Assembly: GCA_003142255.1 (NCBI GenBank)
Contig: PLLO01000005.1
Coordinates: 36,935 to 100,934 of the forward strand
DNA: 64,000 nucleotides
From: Bacteroidales bacterium
Lineage (GTDB): Bacteria > Bacteroidota > Bacteroidia > Bacteroidales > VadinHA17
Direction: 5' to 3'
Positions 15,631 through 23,860 of this stretch are shown here, in pieces (the stretch's first letter is position 1; the number at the start of each line of letters is the position of its first letter). The position numbers and the translations under genes are program-made. The notes beneath the pieces are model-generated. The model was not told the DNA's origin, did no database searches, and saw only the letters and a list, made by a program, of their open reading frames with translations.

Positions 15631-17061
15631 TTATTTTTTTTCAAGGATCAATACCCAATCATTTCCGTTTGTTTTCTCTCCGGGAGGATTAAAAGCTGTT
15701 ATTCCTGAATTTTTACTGTTACCGTAATAAGTCACTTTTCCGTTGCGAGGATCGAACCATGATACTTTATACTCAGTCCATGATAACATTTTCATATCCA
15801 AAGATATTTCACTTCCATTACATGTATATGCAAAAACGTAATCTTTTCCCCTGGTGATGGCAATATAATCATATTTAGAGCCTTGCTTCCCGGCAAGCAA
15901 TTCCCCGGCCGGAACTCTTTCAAAGTACGGTTTTGAAAGCATAAGCTTTTTGAGATACTTCATTTGTGATGCCCCGGGAGCATTTATTGCAATGTTCCAG
16001 TATTCCTTAACTCCGTATGCCGGGTTCTGGTCCGACGGTTTATAGAACTGCATTATCGAATTATTGCCATATGTAAACCCACAGCATCCTGCAAAGACCG
16101 ACCAGTATGCATATCGTCTGACATCAGTGTCGGTCCAGTATGGCTGGGTAGTATCATGCAGCCCCTGCGGAATTCCTTCATAGGATGGTTCCCCATCAAT
16201 TGTAGGCTTAACGGGTTTCCTTGAATAATCATCAGATGCATATTTCCAATTATCCTCACCATAAGCAAGGCCGGTGGTATCCTGATCATATCTCCTGTGA
16301 CCCGATTGGAACATGTTTATATCGAGCCAGGGCTCATTGTGAAACCAGGTTGAGGATTGTGTCCTGCCGAAGGGATGATAAGTGATTAACTGATTTTTAC
16401 AGGTTTTCCGGATGGAGGATCCAATGATATTCCAGATAGCAGTAGAATCATCACCCCTTACATCGCCACCATTGATCCAGATAATATTGTTTCGGTTTTT
16501 ATATCTTTCAGCCAGCCACAAGGCGTAATTCTCTGCCTGTTCCCTTGTAACAAGACCGCTTCTTACATTGGATCCCCAGACTGGAACTAAAGCTATATAT
16601 ATTCCTTTCTGCCCAGCCAGATCAATGACATAATCAATATTATCCCAGTAGTCATATTGTTCCGGATCATCGAACGAATTTCCAGGCGTCACTTTTGGCT
16701 GATCAATCCTATTGTCTATAAGTGCTGTGTCTCCATAAGCATTAACTTCATTTCTTACACCATGCAGTACCATTACCTGTATTACATTGAAGCCTTTCAG
16801 CCTTCTGTTCTCCAGATACTGTTCCGCCTCCGCGCGATTAAGCTTGGTGAACAGCAGCCAGCCGGTATCACCAAGCCAGAAAAACGGATCTCCTGCCGCT
16901 GTGGCAATAAATCTTCTGTTTTGTGATATGGTAAGTACAGGCGTAAGATCAGTATGAGTGAATGATTTACAAGAGGATAAAACCAGGATAGAACTCATTA
17001 TAATAAACCTCGACAACGCGACGCATGAACACTTGGAAATTTTAATATTGATTATTTTCAT
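15631..17061 (-). CDS. DUF4038 glycoside hydrolase, putative apiosidase (GH140-like), lipoprotein
   Basis: A 476-residue lipoprotein (lipobox LSSCKS) with the DUF4038 TIM barrel: PFFWLGDTGWLLFTKL, then FNVIQVMVLHG, then NIIWINGGDVRGDD and PTIDGEPSYEGIP, the last two carrying the probable acid/base and nucleophile carboxylates. The C-terminal about 90 residues match the putative collagen-binding domain that usually follows (WFDPRNGKVTY, FNPPGE). Characterised GH140 members cut apiose from rhamnogalacturonan-II side chains; that substrate is an inference here, though rhamnose genes lie 13 kb away. It sits between the sulfatase (11-base gap) and the 4Fe-4S gene, so it belongs to the same transcript. 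Confidence 0.82.
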   Translation of the reverse strand: MKIINIKISKCSCVALSRFIIMSSILVLSSCKSFTHTDLTPVLTISQNRRFIATAAGDPFFWLGDTGWLLFTKLNRAEAEQYLENRRLKGFNVIQVMVLHGVRNEVNAYGDTALIDNRIDQPKVTPGNSFDDPEQYDYWDNIDYVIDLAGQKGIYIALVPVWGSNVRSGLVTREQAENYALWLAERYKNRNNIIWINGGDVRGDDSTAIWNIIGSSIRKTCKNQLITYHPFGRTQSSTWFHNEPWLDINMFQSGHRRYDQDTTGLAYGEDNWKYASDDYSRKPVKPTIDGEPSYEGIPQGLHDTTQPYWTDTDVRRYAYWSVFAGCCGFTYGNNSIMQFYKPSDQNPAYGVKEYWNIAINAPGASQMKYLKKLMLSKPYFERVPAGELLAGKQGSKYDYIAITRGKDYVFAYTCNGSEISLDMKMLSWTEYKVSWFDPRNGKVTYYGNSKNSGITAFNPPGEKTNGNDWVLILEKK

Positions 17062-17072
17062 GATGCTGAAAT

Positions 17073-18506
17073 TTACCTGGAGGGTTCAGATGCAAACGGG
17101 AAAACTATTGATGGCGTATGTGCCTGTTTCATAATGTCTTCCAGTTTAATTACAATATCAGGATTTTGTGAAGCAATATTTCGTGCTTCAGATGGATCAT
17201 TTGAAAGATCGTACAATTCAGTGGCATTACCAGGGCTTTTATCAACATTAAGCTTTATTGCCTTCCAGTTTCCCTGCCTGACCGCCATTTTCCCACCTTG
17301 CTCGTGAAACTCCCAATAGAGGTAATCATGCTCTTTTTGATGCTTCTTCCCCAGAAGTGAAGGGAGAAAAGAGATACCGTCAATGTTTTCCGGAGGCTTT
17401 GCACCTGTTATTTCAGCAAGAGTTGGCATTATATCCCAGAATGCTGAGACATGGTTTGAAACAGAACCAGGCTTAATCTTTCCCTGCCATTTTACGATGA
17501 AGGGAATTCTGATTCCACCTTCATACAGATCGCGCTTATGGCCTTTTAATCCGCCGTTGCTTTTAAAATAATCGGGATCACCACCACCTTCCATATGCGG
17601 CCCGTTATCTGATGAGAAAATAATAACTGTATTCTTCTCTATTCCTAGCGTCCTGAGCTTATCAATTATTTCACCCACATAATCATCCAGCTCCTTTATC
17701 ATTGCTGCAAAAGCTGCATGAGAATCCGGCTGGGATCCATAAGGACCAAGACGGAATGAGGGTCCGCTATCAGTTCCTTTAAAAGATTTCTCAGGTTCAT
17801 ATTTACCGAGGAATTGCTTCAGGTAATCATCTTTTGCAGCCAGTTCGGCATGAGGTATCGTAGTAGCATAATAGAGAAAAAACGGTTTGCCCTTGTTCTT
17901 TTCAATGAAATCGATTGCTGCTTTATGAATCAGATCTGCGCTATATGCTCCTTTTTTTCCGCTGTCGTTCTCTTGTAAAATTACCTTATCATGATTATGC
18001 CACAGGTGGTCAGGGTAGTAGTTATGCGCCAGACTCTGACAATTGTAACCATAGAACTCATCAAACCCTTGTGAGTTGGGGTCGCCTTCAGTATCAATAT
18101 AGCCAAGTCCCCATTTGCCAACAGCACAAGTGGTGTATCCCCGGGACTTCAGCATTTCAGCTATTGTAAATGATTCTGAGGGCATTGGCCACTGCCCTTC
18201 AGGTTTCCACTCCTTATTGCCGCGGATTGGTGTATGCCCGGTATGCATGCCTGTAAGAAGTGAGGAACGCGATGGAGCACTGACGGTACATCCGGCATAA
18301 TGCTGCCTGAAAAGCATACCCTGATTTGCAAGTCTGTCGATATTGGGAGTTGAAAACTTTTGCTGACCATAACAGCTCAGATCGCCGTATCCAAGGTCGT
18401 CAGCAAGAATGAAGACTATATTCGGATGAGCTTTTTCCCTTCCCGTCTGAGAATATGATACTGCTGCAAGCGATGCAAATAAAACTACCGGCAAGTTTCT
18501 TTTCAT
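17073..18506 (-). CDS. Serine-type sulfatase (S1 family), periplasmic
   Basis: A 477-residue sulfatase with a signal peptide (cut near VSYSQ) and the alkaline-phosphatase-like fold. Metal ligands are visible in FILADDLGYGDL and SSDNGPHMEGG. The formylglycine site reads YAGCTVSAPSRSSLLTG, so the residue to be oxidised is Ser76 where most family members have Cys (CxPSR). Serine sites are matured only by anaerobic radical SAM enzymes, and one is encoded at 12141. The domain is complete, with the C-terminal substrate-binding part (LYWEFHEQGGKMAVRQGNWK). It hydrolyses a sulfate ester on a glycan, probably of algal or animal origin; the specific sugar is not known. Confidence 0.93.
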   Translation of the reverse strand: MKRNLPVVLFASLAAVSYSQTGREKAHPNIVFILADDLGYGDLSCYGQQKFSTPNIDRLANQGMLFRQHYAGCTVSAPSRSSLLTGMHTGHTPIRGNKEWKPEGQWPMPSESFTIAEMLKSRGYTTCAVGKWGLGYIDTEGDPNSQGFDEFYGYNCQSLAHNYYPDHLWHNHDKVILQENDSGKKGAYSADLIHKAAIDFIEKNKGKPFFLYYATTIPHAELAAKDDYLKQFLGKYEPEKSFKGTDSGPSFRLGPYGSQPDSHAAFAAMIKELDDYVGEIIDKLRTLGIEKNTVIIFSSDNGPHMEGGGDPDYFKSNGGLKGHKRDLYEGGIRIPFIVKWQGKIKPGSVSNHVSAFWDIMPTLAEITGAKPPENIDGISFLPSLLGKKHQKEHDYLYWEFHEQGGKMAVRQGNWKAIKLNVDKSPGNATELYDLSNDPSEARNIASQNPDIVIKLEDIMKQAHTPSIVFPFASEPSR

Positions 18507-18544
18507 TTATGGCAGGTCAATAGGATTAATTCTCCTGCCATAAA
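18506..18544. promoter_or_regulatory. Perfect 11-bp inverted repeat directly before the sulfatase start
   Basis: TTTATGGCAGG (18506-18516) and CCTGCCATAAA (18534-18544) are perfect inverted copies with a 17-base spacer. The inner arm touches the sulfatase start codon. There is no T-run on the transcribed strand, so an operator or a stem that masks the start fits better than a terminator. Confidence 0.5.
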
Positions 18545-18566
18545 ATTAGAAAAATTTTGCCGAACA

Positions 18567-20234
18567 TTATTTATAGGAATCAACATGGACGCTTTTCACA
18601 GCACGTCCAGACGGGTCTATCATGTTTTTAAATGAGGCATCCCAGGCAAGGGCTTCAGCCGTGCTGCAGGCGACAGAAGGAACCGAAGGAACGCATGATG
18701 CAGCTGAATCTGAAGGGAAATGCTCAGCAAAAATCGACCTGTAATAGTACTCTTCTTTCGACATCGGTGGATTAATAGGGAAGCGATACTTGGCATTCTT
18801 CAGCTGATCGTCAGTAACCTCTTTTGCTGTAAGAGCCCTTAGCGTGTCTATCCAGTTATATCCCACACCGTCAGAAAACTGCTCTTTCTGGCGCCATGTT
18901 ATGGAAGCAGGAAGATAATCCTCAAATGCTTTACGCAGTACCCATTTCTCCATCCTCTCCTTTGAGATCATTTTTTCGTCGGGGTTCAGGCGCATGGCTA
19001 CATCCATGAATTCCTTATCGAGAAATGGAACACGTCCTTCCACACCCCAGGCAGCAAGCGATTTATTGGCCCTGAGGCAATCATAGAGATGAAGCTTGCT
19101 CAGCTTTCTCACTGTTTCTTCATGAAATGCCTGAGCTGAAGGTGCTTTATGAAAATAGAGATACCCACCGAAAATTTCATCGGCACCTTCTCCGGAAAGA
19201 ACCATCTTCACCCCCATCGATTTGATAACCCTTGCAAGCAGGTACATTGGCGTGGAGGCCCTTATTGTAGTAACGTCATAAGTTTCAATATGATATATTA
19301 CATCACGCAATGCATCGAGCCCCTCCTGAACTGTGAAATTTATTTCATGGTGGATAGTGCCTATATGCTTAGCAACCTTTCTGGCAGAAGCAAGATCGGG
19401 TGATCCTTCAAGCCCGATCGCAAAAGAATGGAGCTGAGGCCACCATGCTTCGCTTTTATCCTGCGATTCTATTCTTTTCGGTGCAAATTTCTTGGCAATT
19501 GCCGATACTATTGATGAGTCGAGCCCTCCGGAGAGCAGAACTCCATATGGAACATCAGACATAAGCTGGCGATGAACCGATGCTTCAAGCGCGCTGCGAA
19601 GATCAGCAATTGAAGTTTCGTTCTTTTCTACAGATTTGTATTCCATCCAGTCGCGAGTGTACCACTTCTTCATCTTACCGTCCTTGCTGTAGAGGTAATG
19701 ACCCGGGAGGAATTCCTCTATTTTGTTGCAAACGCCCTCAAGCGCCTTGAGCTCCGACGCTACATAAAAGTTGCCGAACTGATCCCATCCGATATAGAGC
19801 GGCACAATGCCAAGATGGTCGCGTGCAATAAGATAACAGTCATTTTCCTTGTCATAAAGCGCAAATGCGAAAATACCGTTCATTTCCTCAAGAAATGCGG
19901 GACCTTTTTCCTTGTAGAGCGGAAGTATCACTTCACAGTCGGAATGAGTAAGGAACTCATAAGAACCTTCGTATCGCTTGCGAATATCCTGATGATTATA
20001 AATCTCACCGTTAACTGCGAGAATAAGGTTTCCGTCACTACTGTAGAGGGGCTGTTTTCCTGACTGGGGATCGACAATCGAGAGCCTTTCATGGGCAAGA
20101 ATCGCCTTTTCACAATAAAAAATGCCTGACCAGTCCGGACCACGATGCCGTAATTTTTTCGACATCTTCAGGACAACCGGCCTCAGGTCCATATAATTGC
20201 TCTTTAAATCAAATACTCCGACAATACCGCACAT
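18567..20234 (-). CDS. asnB: Asparagine synthase (glutamine-hydrolysing)
   Basis: A 555-residue cytosolic enzyme making asparagine from aspartate, ATP and glutamine. After Met removal Cys2 (MCGIVGVFDL) is the glutaminase nucleophile; the N-terminal class II amidotransferase domain has RHRGPDWSG and VNGEIYNH. The synthetase domain has the PP-loop SGGLDSS near residue 234 and SGEGADEIFGGY. Length equals that of E. coli AsnB. It is separated from the sulfatase by a 60-base gap with an inverted repeat and is probably its own transcription unit. Confidence 0.96.
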   Translation of the reverse strand: MCGIVGVFDLKSNYMDLRPVVLKMSKKLRHRGPDWSGIFYCEKAILAHERLSIVDPQSGKQPLYSSDGNLILAVNGEIYNHQDIRKRYEGSYEFLTHSDCEVILPLYKEKGPAFLEEMNGIFAFALYDKENDCYLIARDHLGIVPLYIGWDQFGNFYVASELKALEGVCNKIEEFLPGHYLYSKDGKMKKWYTRDWMEYKSVEKNETSIADLRSALEASVHRQLMSDVPYGVLLSGGLDSSIVSAIAKKFAPKRIESQDKSEAWWPQLHSFAIGLEGSPDLASARKVAKHIGTIHHEINFTVQEGLDALRDVIYHIETYDVTTIRASTPMYLLARVIKSMGVKMVLSGEGADEIFGGYLYFHKAPSAQAFHEETVRKLSKLHLYDCLRANKSLAAWGVEGRVPFLDKEFMDVAMRLNPDEKMISKERMEKWVLRKAFEDYLPASITWRQKEQFSDGVGYNWIDTLRALTAKEVTDDQLKNAKYRFPINPPMSKEEYYYRSIFAEHFPSDSAASCVPSVPSVACSTAEALAWDASFKNMIDPSGRAVKSVHVDSYK

Positions 20235-20273
20235 ACCAGCTTATTTTAATGGATATTCATTTTGTAATTCCTG

Positions 20274-20302
20274 CAAAACTAATAAAAATATTATACTACA
20301 AA
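20274..20302 (-). promoter_or_regulatory. Probable asnB promoter
   Basis: Read on the minus strand, TAGTTTTG (20281-20274) fits TAnnTTTG. TTTG (20302-20299) lies 17 bases upstream of it, slightly short of the usual 19-20. The box is 40 bases before the asnB start. Confidence 0.4.
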
Positions 20303-20509
20303 AATAAAATGATATTAAATATGATATTTATATATATATATTAAAGTAAAATAGGATATATAGTAAAATATATAAATAAATAAATGATAATATGTATATA
20401 ATATTAATATGACAAATATCATTTAAATATCAAATAAACGGGCATGCAATTTAAATAGGTTTTATCCAAAGGCCGAATGATATATTTCAATTAAAATAAT
20501 TAAAATGAA
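20303..20509. other. Very AT-rich intergenic stretch, no gene seen
   Basis: Between asnB and the tetR promoter. Bases 20303-20430 are almost pure A/T with runs of TATA and no open frame of note. Likely a bent or easily melted upstream region serving the divergent promoters; no repeat unit or hairpin stands out. Confidence 0.6.
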
Positions 20510-20534
20510 CTGACCATTTAAACAAATCGGTCAG
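20510..20534. promoter_or_regulatory. TetR-type operator
   Basis: CTGACC (20510-20515) and GGTCAG (20529-20534) form an inverted repeat with AT-rich flanks (ATTTAAACAAATC between). It lies between the expected -33 and -7 positions of the tetR promoter, the usual place for autorepression by this family. Confidence 0.65.
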
Positions 20535-20543
20535 AAAGATTGT

Positions 20544-20551
20544 TATATTTG
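20544..20551 (+). promoter_or_regulatory. -7 element of the tetR-efflux operon
   Basis: TATATTTG is a perfect TAnnTTTG box. It begins 10 bases after the operator and 26 bases before the GTG at 20570. Confidence 0.6.
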
Positions 20552-20569
20552 CGGCTTAAATTTTTTGAA

Positions 20570-21190
20570 GTGGTAACTGACAGAGAACCGAAAGAAGATA
20601 AAGCAGATTTGATATTAAGTGCTGCTCAGAAACTTTTTGGCCTCTATGGAGCTGAAAAAACCTCCATGAGGGAGATCGCAGATGATCTTCATATGTCGAA
20701 AGCCTCTCTCTATTATTATTTCCCGGATAAGGAAAATCTTTACAAGGCGGTCATTGAGAAAGAACAGGCCGAATTCCTGGATACGCTGGAGAAGGACATT
20801 CAGGATAATACGGATCCGGCAGAGAGCCTCAGGCGTTATGCCCTCAACCGCCTCTCCTATTTTAAATATCTGGTGAACCTGGGAAGAATAGGTCCGGCAT
20901 CGATTCCTGATTTCAAGCCGCTTATTGCAGATTCCTTCAAAGCTTTCAGGGAAAAGGAGAAAAAGATTGTGATGCAGATCCTTGAGAAAGGGGAAAGCAG
21001 CGGGCAATTCAAAACGAATAACACTTATGAGGTAGCGACACTCTTTCTGGATATCATGAGAGGTCTCCGTAGCATATTTTTAAACAACAAAAAGCTCTTT
21101 TCAATAAATGATGAAGATTACAAGCAATTATCTCATCAGGTAGCTGCTGCTACAGATATTTTTATCAAAGGCTTGATGTACAAAGAATAA
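20570..21190 (+). CDS. TetR/AcrR family transcriptional regulator
   Basis: About 206 residues from GTG 20570. The N-terminal helix-turn-helix is clear: KTSMREIADDLHMSKASLYY followed by YFPDKENLYKAVI. The C-terminal part is the variable ligand pocket and dimer interface. The longer frame opening with TTG at 20540 would begin inside the promoter and is rejected. It heads an operon with HlyD, MFS and TolC genes (28-base gap to hlyD) and has a palindromic operator in its promoter. It is therefore most likely the drug-responsive repressor of its own operon. Confidence 0.9.
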   Translation: MVTDREPKEDKADLILSAAQKLFGLYGAEKTSMREIADDLHMSKASLYYYFPDKENLYKAVIEKEQAEFLDTLEKDIQDNTDPAESLRRYALNRLSYFKYLVNLGRIGPASIPDFKPLIADSFKAFREKEKKIVMQILEKGESSGQFKTNNTYEVATLFLDIMRGLRSIFLNNKKLFSINDEDYKQLSHQVAAATDIFIKGLMYKE

Positions 21191-21218
21191 AAGTAATAAT
21201 CTAATATTAATACAAAGA

Positions 21219-22226
21219 ATGGCACAGAATCCGAAGAAAAACAAGGTAAAAGTTTATATACCTCTGGGTATAGTAATAATTGCAGTACTTGTAGGTGCAT
21301 GGTACTGGTATAGGGATTATTCAAGATATATAACGTCTGACGATGCCCGGATAGACGCCGATAATGTAACCATTGGTTCAAAGATGCTCGGAAGAATTGT
21401 GGCTGTTTATGCACAGGAAGGAGACGTCGTCGCGAAAGGCAAGCTTCTTGCCGAACTCGACAGCTCTGATTTGATTGCTCAAAGAAATCAGGCTATAGCT
21501 CTGAGGGAACAGGCTTTGACAAATCTTGGACAGTCAAATGCAAAGTTTGTGTCAGATCAGCAAAGCCTTAAAGTTGTTGAAATAAACCTCGAACGTGCGA
21601 AGGAAGACCTTGACAGAGCCAAAAAACAGTCAGAAGGCGGTGTTATAACCGATGAACAGTACGATCATATCAAAAAAACGTACGAGGCAGCTTCAGCTCA
21701 GGTGGATGCTACAAAAGCCCTGATCGCCGTTTCAAAGTCGCAGATAAGCAGCGCATCTGCTGCAGTTGAAACTGCAAATGCACAGACTAAGGTTCTGGAC
21801 ACCCAGCTTAAGAATACCCGGCTCTGGTCGCCAGGGAACGGAGTTATCGCTAAAAGATGGCTTCTGCCGGGTGATGTCATTCAGCCAGGCCAATCGGCTT
21901 TCACCCTTACCGACGATAGCAGAAAATGGGTTATCAGCTACCTTGAAGAGACGAAAATATCAGAAATTAAAAACGGTCAGGATGTAAAATTCACAATAGA
22001 TGCTTTCCCTAATGTCAAATTTTACGGGAAGGTTTTCCTTACGGGCACGAGCACTGCGTCAGTATTTTCACTGATACCGGCAAGTAATGCATCAGGTAAT
22101 TTCACCAAAGTAACTCAAAGGATCCCAGTAAGGATATCCATTGATTCAGCCAGTAACGGGAAGGATATTTCCTCTTTTAATATTTTACCTGGAATGTCAG
22201 CTGTTATCAAGATAACAAGAAATTAG
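21219..22226 (+). CDS. HlyD/EmrA-family membrane fusion protein
   Basis: A 335-residue periplasmic adaptor of a tripartite efflux pump. One N-terminal membrane helix (YIPLGIVIIAVLVGAWYWY) is followed by a lipoyl-like half (VTIGSKMLGRIVAVYAQEGD), a coiled-coil hairpin (about residues 85-190), the second lipoyl half (NTRLWSPGNGVIAKRWLLPG) and a beta-barrel domain. This layout matches EmrA, the partner of DHA2 MFS pumps. Its stop lies two bases before the ATG of the MFS gene, so the pair is translated together. Confidence 0.92.
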   Translation: MAQNPKKNKVKVYIPLGIVIIAVLVGAWYWYRDYSRYITSDDARIDADNVTIGSKMLGRIVAVYAQEGDVVAKGKLLAELDSSDLIAQRNQAIALREQALTNLGQSNAKFVSDQQSLKVVEINLERAKEDLDRAKKQSEGGVITDEQYDHIKKTYEAASAQVDATKALIAVSKSQISSASAAVETANAQTKVLDTQLKNTRLWSPGNGVIAKRWLLPGDVIQPGQSAFTLTDDSRKWVISYLEETKISEIKNGQDVKFTIDAFPNVKFYGKVFLTGTSTASVFSLIPASNASGNFTKVTQRIPVRISIDSASNGKDISSFNILPGMSAVIKITRN

Positions 22227-22228
22227 TG

Positions 22229-23860
22229 ATGGAACGAAGGAGAACACCATCTCACAGGATCAGGATGTTTTTCAGGAAACCTGATTCCATAATACATCCC
22301 CGGCACAAATCGTACAAATGGTTTTTGCTCGCGAACATTATGCTTGGGACATTTATGGCTGTTCTCGATGCTACGGTTGTAAATACGGGCCTTCCAAAGA
22401 TCATGGCATCCTTTGGTGTTGGTCTCGACAAGATTGAGTGGGTTATTACCGCTTATATGCTTGCGATGGCAGTGATGCTGCCCACTTCAGGATGGCTTGC
22501 AGACAGGTTCGGTTACAAGCGGATGTACTTCCTCGGTTTGCTCCTGTTCACCTCGGGTTCATTACTCTGCGGATTATCACAGGATGAGAATATGCTTATT
22601 ATTTCGAGAGTGATTCAGGGTTTGGGGGCCGGAACACTTCAACCACTGGGAATGGCTATAATTACTCGGGAATTCCCGGTTAAACAACGCGGACTGGCTC
22701 TCGGATTCTGGGGAATTGCTGCTGCAGCATCTGTCTCATTCGGACCGACGATCGGCGGTTTCATTATTGATAATTTTAGCTGGCAACTGATCTTTGACAT
22801 CAATATCCCGATCGGTATTCTGGCGATGTTTTTTACAATTATTATTCAGGCTGAATATAAGCACCCAATAAGAAGGAAATTTGACCTGATTGGTTTTATA
22901 TCGGTAACTATATTCCTACCCCTGTCACTTTACACGCTTTCAGAAGGCAATGCAGCAACAAACGCTGCAGGCTGGCATGCTCCTTATATTCTTTTATTCG
23001 CAGCCATTTCAGCCATTGCTCTTGCTGTTTTTGTTACTACAGAACTTACAGCAGAAGATCCGATTATAGACCTGCGACTCCTTGGAAATCATAATTTCGG
23101 ACTTGCAACCATAATAATGATCTTTTTCAGTATCGGGATGTTTGGGAGTACATTCCTGTTGCCGATCTATCTTCAGAATTCGATGGGATATACAGCCCTT
23201 CAGGCTGGTTCAGTTTTCCTTCCTGTTGGAATTATACAAGGAGTTCTTGCTCCTGTTTCCGGCAGGATTTCTGACAAGCTGAACCCAAAGGTTCCAATGA
23301 CAATCGGGATTCTGCTGATGGCATTCAGCTTTTATCTTAACTCAAAGCTCTCATTCCTTAGCGAAATGAAAGCAATAATGGTCTCCCTGTATGTCAGAGG
23401 AGTCGGGATGGGTCTCACTTTTACTGCATTGAGCACCATTGCGCTTATCGAAATCCCCCGCGAAAAAATGGCACAGGCAGCTGGTATTTCCAATTCTATC
23501 CGTCAGCTTGGCGGAAGCCTGGGAGTGGCTTTACTCGCAACTCTGTTGACGACGAGGGTGAATTATCATGCTCAGCAGTACGGGATGGCATTAAATGCAC
23601 GATCGGAAATTTATCAGCAAACAACAACGAATATAAGATATTATGCACAGCACGAAGCCGGGGCATCTCCGGGTGATGCAGCAAAATATTCCCAGACAGC
23701 GATTCTGTCAAATATCAGCAAACAGGCTTATATTGAAGGGATTAATGACGACTTTCTTCTGGCTGGGGTAATAACGCTGCTGGGAGGTATTCCCATCATC
23801 TTTATGCGTACAAAAAAAACAAAAACCGTAAAAATTAAAGTTCATGAACAGACTGAATAA
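22229..23860 (+). CDS. DHA2-family MFS multidrug transporter (EmrB/QacA type)
   Basis: About 543 residues with 14 expected membrane helices. Family motifs seen: LDATVVNTGLPKI in helix 1 (motif D1), GWLADRFGYKRMY between helices 2 and 3 (motif A), RVIQGLGAGTLQP in helix 4, and GPTIGGFIIDNFSWQLIF (motif C-like) in helix 5. It extrudes drugs or amphiphiles using the proton gradient. A GTG at 22226 is also possible as a start. The next gene (TolC) begins 17 bases before its end. Confidence 0.94.
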   Translation: MERRRTPSHRIRMFFRKPDSIIHPRHKSYKWFLLANIMLGTFMAVLDATVVNTGLPKIMASFGVGLDKIEWVITAYMLAMAVMLPTSGWLADRFGYKRMYFLGLLLFTSGSLLCGLSQDENMLIISRVIQGLGAGTLQPLGMAIITREFPVKQRGLALGFWGIAAAASVSFGPTIGGFIIDNFSWQLIFDINIPIGILAMFFTIIIQAEYKHPIRRKFDLIGFISVTIFLPLSLYTLSEGNAATNAAGWHAPYILLFAAISAIALAVFVTTELTAEDPIIDLRLLGNHNFGLATIIMIFFSIGMFGSTFLLPIYLQNSMGYTALQAGSVFLPVGIIQGVLAPVSGRISDKLNPKVPMTIGILLMAFSFYLNSKLSFLSEMKAIMVSLYVRGVGMGLTFTALSTIALIEIPREKMAQAAGISNSIRQLGGSLGVALLATLLTTRVNYHAQQYGMALNARSEIYQQTTTNIRYYAQHEAGASPGDAAKYSQTAILSNISKQAYIEGINDDFLLAGVITLLGGIPIIFMRTKKTKTVKIKVHEQTE

